NCBI GenBank assembly: GCA_024681565.1
Contig: JAILAO010000067.1
Span: 1 to 12,996 of the forward strand
Reading direction: 5' to 3'
DNA length: 12,996 nucleotides
Source: Bacteroidales bacterium
GTDB taxonomy: Bacteria; Bacteroidota; Bacteroidia; Bacteroidales; UBA932
Part shown: positions 7,940 to 12,996 of the stretch, one piece after another
How positions within the stretch are numbered: position 1 is the stretch's first letter
Layout: the number at the start of each line of letters is the position of its first letter
Made by a program: the position numbers and the translations under genes
Notes under the pieces: model-generated
The model's database searches: none
Told to the model about the DNA's origin: nothing
Seen by the model: only the letters and a program-made list of their open reading frames with translations

Positions 7940-7962
7940 CACCCGTTAAACAGAACAGATAG

Positions 7963-8985
7963 ATGGCAGACATCATTCTCGGCATTGAGTCTTCTTGCGA
8001 CGACACTTCGGCGGCCGTCATCCGTGACGGATGGCTGCTGTCCAATGTCATCGCCAGCCAGGATGTGCACCGCGCCTTCGGCGGCGTTGTCCCCGAACTG
8101 GCCTCCCGCGCCCATGAACTCAACATCGTCCCCGTGGTCAGCGAGGCCCTCGCCCGTGCAGGCGTGCAGGCTTCCGACCTGACGGCAATCGCTTTCACCC
8201 GCGGCCCGGGCCTGCTCGGCTCGCTGCTGGTGGGCACGTCGTTCGCCAAGGCGATGGGACTGGCGCTCGACATCCCCATCGTGATGGTGAACCACCTGCA
8301 GGGGCATCTGCTGGCCGATTTCATCCGACAGCCGGACAAACCTGTCCGGGAGCCTTCCTTCCCGTATCTGTGCCTGCTGGTCAGCGGCGGCAACTCCCAG
8401 ATCGTGCGCGTGGACGATCCGCTCCATTTCGAGATTCTCGGCCAGACGATCGACGATGCGGTGGGGGAGGCCTTCGACAAGTGCTCCAAGATGATGGGCC
8501 TGGGCTATCCCGGCGGTCCGATTATCGACAAACTCGCCCGGCAGGGCGACCCGGAGCGTTTCAAGTTCACCAAACCGCACATCGAAGGACTGGACTACAG
8601 CTTCAGCGGGGTCAAGACTTCGCTCCTGTATTTCGTCCGGGACGAGATGGCGAAGGATCCCGGCTTCCTGGAAAAGAACAAGGAGGACATCTGCGCCTCG
8701 TTCCAGAAGACCCTGATCGACATCCTGCTGGACAAGCTCGTCAAGGCTGCCCGGCAGACCGGAATCCGGGAGGTGACCATTGGAGGCGGCGTGTCCGCCA
8801 ACAGCGGCCTGCGCAGCCGCATCGAGGCCGAGGGCCGCAAGCGGGGCTGGAACACCTATCTGCCCGAATTCAAGTTCACGACCGACAACGCGGCGATGAT
8901 CGCCATCGCCGGGTATTATCATTACCTTGCCGGGGAGCGGACGCCGCTGGATGTGGCTCCGGTGTCCCGGATGTCAGATTTCTAA
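7963..8985 (+). CDS. tsaD: tRNA N6-adenosine threonylcarbamoyltransferase TsaD
   Basis: TsaD transfers the threonylcarbamoyl group from threonylcarbamoyl-AMP to A37 of ANN-decoding tRNAs, working with TsaB and TsaE in bacteria. The 340-residue length is normal. Family motifs are clear: GIESSCDDTSAAV at 7-19, PELASRAH at 44-51, the metal-binding histidines H111 and H115 in NHLQGH, LVSGGNSQI, DDAVGEAFDKCSKMMGLGYPGGP, and the C-terminal metal ligand D308 in TTDNAAM. Motif order and metal ligands match the E. coli protein. The ATG at 7963 gives the conserved N-terminus directly. It is divergent from tamB and followed ten bases later by the FAD-dependent oxidoreductase. TsaB, TsaC and TsaE are not in this window. 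It supplies the substrate for MtaB, encoded at 489-1742. Confidence 0.97.
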   Translation: MADIILGIESSCDDTSAAVIRDGWLLSNVIASQDVHRAFGGVVPELASRAHELNIVPVVSEALARAGVQASDLTAIAFTRGPGLLGSLLVGTSFAKAMGLALDIPIVMVNHLQGHLLADFIRQPDKPVREPSFPYLCLLVSGGNSQIVRVDDPLHFEILGQTIDDAVGEAFDKCSKMMGLGYPGGPIIDKLARQGDPERFKFTKPHIEGLDYSFSGVKTSLLYFVRDEMAKDPGFLEKNKEDICASFQKTLIDILLDKLVKAARQTGIREVTIGGGVSANSGLRSRIEAEGRKRGWNTYLPEFKFTTDNAAMIAIAGYYHYLAGERTPLDVAPVSRMSDF

Positions 8986-8995
8986 GCGTTTTACG

Positions 8996-10645
8996 ATGAA
9001 GGAGTTCGAGATTGTATGCCCGCTGACGCGGGAGCCGCGCCTCAAGGAGATCGAGGCCAAGGCCGCCGGAATGAAGTGGGTGCTCAAGAAGCGCTCCATC
9101 GATGCGCGCAAGGAACCGGTGTGGCGTTATCAGTACGAGGCCTACGGCCCGGGGGAGGAGTATGTCCCTTACGTGCTGCCGGAGTACCGGGACGTCCATG
9201 AGGCGGAACCGGTGGTCGTCGTCGGTGCCGGCCCGGCCGGGATGTTCGCTGCGCTCAAACTGCTTACCCTCGGGCTCAGGCCGATTGTTTTGGAGCGTGG
9301 CAAGAACGTTCACGAACGCAAGTTCGATATGGCGAAAATGTCCCGCGACGGGGTGGTGGATCCGGATTCCAACTATTGTTACGGCGAGGGCGGCGCGGGC
9401 GCGTTCTCGGACGGCAAACTGTACACCCGTTCGTCCAAACGGGGCGATCTGCGGGAGGTGCTGCACCAGCTGGTCAAGTTCGGGGCGTCGAAGGACATCC
9501 TCATCGACGCGCATCCCCATATCGGCTCCGACAGACTCCCCGTCATCGTGGAGAATATCCGCAATTTCATCGTCGGACACGGCGGAGAATACCACTTCAA
9601 TTCCCGGGTCGTCGGCATCTCTGCTTCGCTTCACGGCAGCCAGACGCTCCAGACGTCCGGCGATGCCGGACCCCTCCCACTTCCTGCGGAAGCAGGCCCC
9701 TCCCTCTTACGAAGCCGAGGCTGGCTACGGTCTGGATCAACTGCTGCCGTTTCCGCTGCGCCGGAGATGTTGACCGTGCGGACGGTCGACGGACAGGAGT
9801 ATAAAGCGAGAAAGGTGATTCTGGCGACGGGCCATTCCGCCCGCAACGTGTATGAGATGCTGCAGGCGGAGGGCGGCACCCTGGAGGCGAAAGGATTCGC
9901 CCTGGGCGTGCGCGTCGAGCACCCGCAGGAGAAGATCAACTGGTGCCAGTACCACGGACAGTGGAAACCGGGCGTGCCCGCGGCGGAGTACTCCTTCGTC
10001 GAGCAGGTGGACGGCCGCGGCGTATTCTCCTACTGCATGTGTCCCGCCGGCGTCCTGGTGCCCTCTTCGACCGAGGAGCGGACGGTCGTGCTCAACGGCA
10101 TGTCCAACTCCGGCCGCAGCGGCAAGTTCGCCAATGCGGGCGTCGTGGTCCAGATCGAGCCGGAAGATGTCCCGGGCGAAGGCCCCTTCAAGCTGATGGA
10201 TTTCCAGCATGCCGTCGAGCGGAAAATGTACGACTATGCACAGGCGCAGGGAGCACCGAACCTGATGGCTGCTCCGGCGCAGCGGATGGAGGATTTCTGC
10301 CTGGGCAAGCTGTCCAGGACCATGCCTCCGACCAGCTATCATCCGGGTGTGGTGAGCGCCCCGCTGCACGAGTTGCTGCCGCCCTTCGTCGCGCAGCGTC
10401 TGCAGAAGGCCTTCCCGCGCGTCAAGATGCGCAACTATTACACCAACGCCGCACTGTTGCTGGGCGTGGAGTCCCGCACTTCCTCGCCGGTCCGCATCCC
10501 GCGCGATCCCGAGACCCTCGAATACGTCTCCCTGCCCGGCATCTATCCATGCGGCGAGGGCGCCGGATATGCAGGTGGCATCGTCTCCAGCGCCCTCGAC
10601 GGGATCAATGTGGCAGCGGCCGTCGCCGCTTCCCTGGATCAATAA
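8996..10645 (+). CDS. NAD(P)/FAD-dependent oxidoreductase (COG2509-type), with an in-frame internal insertion
   Basis: The 549-residue protein has an N-terminal region of about 70 residues, then a Rossmann dinucleotide-binding site VVVVGAGPAGMF (GxGxxG at 77-82). Next come the YGEGGAGAFSDGKLYTR block, the second nucleotide-binding block KVILATGHSARNVYEML, and a C-terminal FAD-contact block GIYPCGEGAGYAGGI followed by SSALDGI. This is the family annotated as FAD-dependent dehydrogenase (COG2509); its substrate and role are unknown. Residues about 212-256 (LHGSQT to AAP), between the strand ending NSRVVGIS and the strand LTVRTVDG, have a Pro/Ala/Gly/Ser-rich composition unlike the rest and coincide with a hairpin-rich DNA segment, so they look like an insertion. 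ATG 8996 was chosen over an in-frame ATG at 8927, which lies inside tsaD and adds unconserved residues. It follows tsaD by ten bases and is probably co-transcribed. Confidence 0.88.
   Translation: MKEFEIVCPLTREPRLKEIEAKAAGMKWVLKKRSIDARKEPVWRYQYEAYGPGEEYVPYVLPEYRDVHEAEPVVVVGAGPAGMFAALKLLTLGLRPIVLERGKNVHERKFDMAKMSRDGVVDPDSNYCYGEGGAGAFSDGKLYTRSSKRGDLREVLHQLVKFGASKDILIDAHPHIGSDRLPVIVENIRNFIVGHGGEYHFNSRVVGISASLHGSQTLQTSGDAGPLPLPAEAGPSLLRSRGWLRSGSTAAVSAAPEMLTVRTVDGQEYKARKVILATGHSARNVYEMLQAEGGTLEAKGFALGVRVEHPQEKINWCQYHGQWKPGVPAAEYSFVEQVDGRGVFSYCMCPAGVLVPSSTEERTVVLNGMSNSGRSGKFANAGVVVQIEPEDVPGEGPFKLMDFQHAVERKMYDYAQAQGAPNLMAAPAQRMEDFCLGKLSRTMPPTSYHPGVVSAPLHELLPPFVAQRLQKAFPRVKMRNYYTNAALLLGVESRTSSPVRIPRDPETLEYVSLPGIYPCGEGAGYAGGIVSSALDGINVAAAVAASLDQ
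9633..9750. repeat. Putative small palindromic repeat element inserted in frame within the oxidoreductase gene
   Basis: Several structures are packed here. A perfect 7-bp hairpin lies at 9655-9671 (GTCCGGC, loop GAT, GCCGGAC). A second hairpin can form in two ways: CCTGC-GGAA-GCAGG at 9683-9696 or CTTCC-TGC-GGAAG at 9680-9692. It sits between two copies of CCCCTCCC (9671-9678 and 9697-9704). The edges carry an 8-bp inverted repeat, ACGGCAGC (9633-9640) and GCTGCCGT (9743-9750), with TTC just outside both. All three forward frames are open across the segment. The encoded residues look like an insertion relative to conserved flanking strands. The pattern is like REP or Rickettsia-type palindromic elements. 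Exact borders are uncertain: 118 bases plus a 3-base duplication would not keep frame without a further change. Only one copy is in this window. Confidence 0.5.
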
Positions 10646-10647
10646 AC

Positions 10648-11358
10648 TCAAACCAATGTCAGGGCGACCTCCATCATCTTGGTAAAGGTGCTCCTGCGTT
10701 GCTCGGAAGTCGTGACCGCTCCGGTGAGGATGTGGTCCGAGATTGTGTTGATGACCAATGCGCGCCGGCCGGCGCGCGCTGCGTTCATGTAGAGGGCGGA
10801 AGCCTCCATCTCGACGGCCAGCACACCCATCTTCCTCCATTTCTCCGTCTGCGGATTCTCCGAGTAGAAAGTATCCGAAGAGAGGACGTTTCCGACCTTG
10901 TAGCGGAAACCGCGGCGTTCGCATTCCTGCGCGGCCCGGGTCAGCAGGCCGAAGTCGGCGATCGGTGCGAAGGGGCCGGGGAGCTGGAACTGGGCACCGT
11001 AGTTGGAGTCGGTGCAGGCGCCCATCGCCAGCACCAGGTCCTCCAGCTGCAGGTCCGGCTGGCAGGCACCGGCCGAACCGACGCGGATGATGGTCTGCAC
11101 GTCGTAGAAATGGAACAGTTCGTAGGTGTAGATACCAATGGACGGGATGCCCATGCCGTGCCCCATCACGCTGACGCGCTTGCCCTGCCAGGTTCCGGTA
11201 TAACCCAGCATCCCGCGGACCTGGTTGAACAGGACGGGATCCTGTAGGTATGTCTCGGCCATGAATTTGGCGCGCAGCGGGTCTCCCGCCATGATGACGG
11301 TCCCGGCGATTTCTCCGGGTTTCGCTCCGATGTGCGGCGTGGGGGTCTTGGACATCAT
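10648..11358 (-). CDS. deoD: Purine nucleoside phosphorylase, DeoD type
   Basis: DeoD cleaves purine (deoxy)ribonucleosides with phosphate to the free base and (deoxy)ribose-1-phosphate in the cytosol, for purine salvage. The 236-residue length fits the hexameric enzyme. Motifs align with E. coli DeoD: TPHIGA with H9 (the residue donated to the neighbouring active site), AGDPLRAKF (G25, R29, phosphate site), RGMLGYTGTW, VMGHGMGIPS, IIRVGSAGA, MGACTDS, GVEMEASALY (ribose site) and the catalytic Asp in SDHI (D208) with R221 downstream. Two adjacent ATGs (11358 and 11355) are possible starts; the second gives MSKTPTPH and is equally plausible. It is the last gene of a minus-strand operon, one base after the DUF362 stop. 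It converges on the oxidoreductase gene with a two-base gap, leaving no room for a separate terminator. Confidence 0.95.
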   Translation of the reverse strand: MMSKTPTPHIGAKPGEIAGTVIMAGDPLRAKFMAETYLQDPVLFNQVRGMLGYTGTWQGKRVSVMGHGMGIPSIGIYTYELFHFYDVQTIIRVGSAGACQPDLQLEDLVLAMGACTDSNYGAQFQLPGPFAPIADFGLLTRAAQECERRGFRYKVGNVLSSDTFYSENPQTEKWRKMGVLAVEMEASALYMNAARAGRRALVINTISDHILTGAVTTSEQRRSTFTKMMEVALTLV

Positions 11359-11359
11359 G

Positions 11360-12421
11360 CTATTTCTTCTTTACGAAGGGCTTGAGGTCCTTGGCAGCTT
11401 CGGCTGCGGTGATGCGCTTGCCGCCGTTGTCAAGGTCGATCAGAATGTAACGGTCGTTGCCCATGCCGAGTTCTTTCATGTAGGAGAGCTGGCGCAGGCC
11501 GTGGCGGGATTCGATCCGCTCCACCATGTCGTGGTGCTCTTCGGCGGTCATCGCGTAGATGATGTCCACGCAGGCCTGGTCGATGGCCAGGATATCGGTG
11601 GAGGAGAGGATGCCTACGTCAGGAGTGACGACCGGCTCCGCAGCAAGGCCTTCGCAATCGCAGGAGACGGACATGTTGCGCATCACGTTGACATAGGTCA
11701 CGTGGTCGCCGAAAAAGTCGATCGTGGCTTTGGTGGATTCGGTCATGCGCTCCATGAACTCCTCCTCGCTGATGTCCCACTGGTTGGGCTGGCCCGGGGT
11801 GGTGTGGATCCATCTCTTGCCGACGCGGCCGTCAGCGCAGCCGATGCCGATGTTCTTGTTGCTGCCGCCGAAGCCGCCCTGCGTGTGGCCCTTGAAGTGG
11901 GTGAGGGTGACCATGGCGTCGTAGTTCTTGAGGTGGCTGCCGACGGACATCTTCTTGAACCACTTGCCGCCGTTGACGGCGAGCATGGTGGTGTCCTCTT
12001 CGTCCATGATGTCCACGGGGCAGAAGGTCCATCCGTTGACCTTGAGGGTCTGCCGGTGCAGTTTGGTCGTGTAACGGTCGCCCGTGTAGTAGGTGTTGGT
12101 CTCGATGATGTGCGCATCCGGGAGGTCTTTGGCCAGCAGGGCCTTGACCCATTCGCGCGGGATGATATTGGGACCGTTCTTCTCGCCGGTGTGGAGTTTG
12201 ACGCCTACGCGCCCTTCGATCTTGCCGTTCACCTGCTCATAGGCCTGGATGAGGCCTTCGGCAGAAAGGTTGCGGGTGAAATAGACGATGGACTGGTTGC
12301 CGCTGCGCTGCTCATAAGGGACATAAACACGTCCGCCCGTCCCCGGGACGGGCTTGGTCTGGGCCGTCAGTGCCAGGCTGGCAACCAGCAGAAAGAGGGT
12401 GGTAGAAATGACTTTTTTCAT
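11360..12421 (-). CDS. Exported DUF362-domain protein lacking the usual ferredoxin segment
   Basis: The 353-residue product starts with a signal peptide: MKK, an apolar core to about residue 18, and a probable signal peptidase I cut after LTA (about 20), with no lipobox cysteine. It is therefore predicted periplasmic. The body matches DUF362: LTHFKGHTQGGFGGSNKNIGIGCADG (173-198), GKRWIHTTPGQP (201-212), SCDCEG (C254, C256) and DVGILSSTDILAIDQAC (268-284). In many cytosolic relatives a 4Fe-4S ferredoxin stretch follows the GK...H block. Here that position (about 213-240) holds QPNQWDISEEEF and a helix-like stretch without cysteines, so no classical cluster is expected. The biochemical role of the family is not established. 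The gene lies 12 bases after a DUF5723-like barrel gene and one base before deoD, so the three are probably one operon. Confidence 0.82.
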   Translation of the reverse strand: MKKVISTTLFLLVASLALTAQTKPVPGTGGRVYVPYEQRSGNQSIVYFTRNLSAEGLIQAYEQVNGKIEGRVGVKLHTGEKNGPNIIPREWVKALLAKDLPDAHIIETNTYYTGDRYTTKLHRQTLKVNGWTFCPVDIMDEEDTTMLAVNGGKWFKKMSVGSHLKNYDAMVTLTHFKGHTQGGFGGSNKNIGIGCADGRVGKRWIHTTPGQPNQWDISEEEFMERMTESTKATIDFFGDHVTYVNVMRNMSVSCDCEGLAAEPVVTPDVGILSSTDILAIDQACVDIIYAMTAEEHHDMVERIESRHGLRQLSYMKELGMGNDRYILIDLDNGGKRITAAEAAKDLKPFVKKK

Positions 12422-12433
12422 ATTTTGGTAGGA

Positions 12434-12996
12434 TTAAAACAAATCATAGGTAAGTCCGACGGAAAGGACCTTGGTCCAGGGATTCAGGTGGATGGAGGTG
12501 CGGGGGATCTTTCCGCCGAAGGTGTCGAGCAGGGCGAAATTCAGCCGGAAATTCTCCACCTTGACGGCGCCGACGACCCCCCAGGTCACACCATAGGTGC
12601 CGTAGCCGACATTGCCGGACAGGTCCAGCCAGTCGATGGGATTGACCGTCACGCCGAAACGGGTGTCCCAGTAGGAGGTGCACCTGTAAGTGGTCAGGTG
12701 GCCTGTCAGGCCGACGGAAAGCCGGGTGTAGTCCGGAATGGCATATTTCAGACCCAGGTCAAAACCGAAGGGAATGGCATTGAAACGGGCTTTCTTGTCT
12801 GCGGGTATGACTTCGGCGGAATGCTGGATTTCCTGCAGCGTCTCGACTGCGGGGGCCACGATACTGTCGATGCTCACCTCATCGGTGGCGAAGTTGTTCA
12901 TGGGCTTCGTCGAGAAAGAGGCTTTCAACGAGCCGCCCATCGAATAGAACCAGCAGAGGAAACCCAGGTCGGCGACGGATGCCGACAGGGTCAGGT
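12434..12996 (-). CDS. DUF5723-like outer-membrane beta-barrel protein, C-terminal part (start beyond the right edge)
   Basis: The minus-strand frame is open from the window edge to a TAA at 12436-12434, giving about 187 residues. The part before the internal Met at 12940 reads LTLSASVADLGFLCWFYS and is clearly protein, so that Met is not the start. SASVxDLGFxxW followed by amphipathic strands (DLGLKYAIPDYTRLSVGLTGHL, WDTRFGVTVNPIDWLDLSGNVGYGTYG and so on), and a final strand ending in Phe (LSVGLTYDLF), are typical of Bacteroidota outer-membrane barrels; I read it as DUF5723 or a close relative. The ligand is unknown. It precedes the exported DUF362 gene by 12 bases, so the two probably work in the same envelope process. 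The family name is less certain than the barrel prediction. Confidence 0.7.
   Translation of the reverse strand, partial: LTLSASVADLGFLCWFYSMGGSLKASFSTKPMNNFATDEVSIDSIVAPAVETLQEIQHSAEVIPADKKARFNAIPFGFDLGLKYAIPDYTRLSVGLTGHLTTYRCTSYWDTRFGVTVNPIDWLDLSGNVGYGTYGVTWGVVGAVKVENFRLNFALLDTFGGKIPRTSIHLNPWTKVLSVGLTYDLF

Noticed and set aside
8927..8995. Upstream in-frame ATG extending the oxidoreductase by 23 residues.
   Set aside because: It lies inside the end of tsaD, encodes unconserved sequence, and ATG 8996 directly follows the intergenic gap.
9630..9753. TTC on both sides of the 9633-9750 inverted repeat as a target-site duplication proving transposition.
   Set aside because: Three bases can match by chance, and 118 plus 3 bases is not a multiple of three, so a simple insertion with this duplication would have shifted the frame. 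Kept only as a hint for the borders.
10615..10630. 6-bp hairpin (AGCGGC, CGTC, GCCGCT) near the end of the oxidoreductase gene as a possible terminator.
   Set aside because: It lies inside conserved coding sequence and is not followed by a U-tract.
10760..10777. Perfect 18-bp palindrome GCGCGCCGGCCGGCGCGC in deoD.
   Set aside because: It encodes the ordinary DeoD stretch around ARAGRRA. In GC-rich coding DNA with Ala/Arg/Gly codons this is a plausible chance palindrome, and nothing else links it to a site or repeat.
9943..11247. 434-codon plus-strand frame crossing the end of the oxidoreductase gene and running antisense through deoD.
   Set aside because: It overlaps two well-supported genes in other frames and its translation has no family feature.
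1..12996. CRISPR arrays, tRNA or rRNA genes, IS elements, phage or defence systems.
   Set aside because: No regular spaced repeats, cloverleaf-like sequences, transposases, integrases or nuclease/helicase defence genes were recognised. Coding genes fill almost the whole window.

Overview
This window is a GC-rich stretch of a Bacteroidota chromosome, most likely order Bacteroidales. The evidence is the gene content (Bacteroidota-style TamB, TsaD with the VNHLQGH and SGGNSQI variants, MtaB, a DUF5723-like barrel), the absence of clear Shine-Dalgarno sequences, and AT-rich promoter boxes matching the Bacteroidota -7 consensus TAnnTTTG. No genus can be assigned from the sequence alone. Coding density is near total: the largest gap between genes is 113 bases, and there is no RNA gene, IS element or CRISPR array.

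The layout is four complete or partial transcription units plus one gene fragment. (1) At the left edge is the first 25 codons of a minus-strand gene whose N-terminus looks like thiamine-phosphate kinase ThiL. It is divergent, across 38 bases, from (2) a plus-strand operon: a small DUF1232 membrane protein, the tRNA methylthiotransferase MtaB and a PhnP-like metallo-beta-lactamase-fold hydrolase, with junctions of -4 and +2 bases. (3) Converging on it, with overlapping stop codons, is a minus-strand pair: the 1,524-residue TamB, then a short RsmI-like methyltransferase whose start lies 50 bases inside the end of tamB. (4) Divergent from tamB across a 113-base AT-rich region with one -7 box per strand is a plus-strand pair: tsaD and a FAD-dependent oxidoreductase of the COG2509 type. 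(5) Converging on that, two bases away, is a minus-strand operon entering from the right edge: the end of a DUF5723-like outer-membrane barrel, an exported DUF362 protein and the purine nucleoside phosphorylase DeoD.

Functionally, two units contribute to one tRNA modification route. TsaD is needed to make t6A at position 37 of ANN-decoding tRNAs, and MtaB converts t6A to ms2t6A. TamB belongs to envelope biogenesis and DeoD to purine salvage. The most unusual feature is in the oxidoreductase gene: a GC-rich, hairpin-bearing segment of about 118 bases (near 9633-9750) inserted without breaking the reading frame. It resembles a small palindromic repeat element tolerated inside a protein. Other points worth attention are an exported DUF362 protein without the ferredoxin segment of its cytosolic relatives, the 50-base tamB/methyltransferase overlap, and a nearly leaderless divergent promoter pair. 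I saw no clear novel defence or mobile system. Most of the window is ordinary housekeeping.
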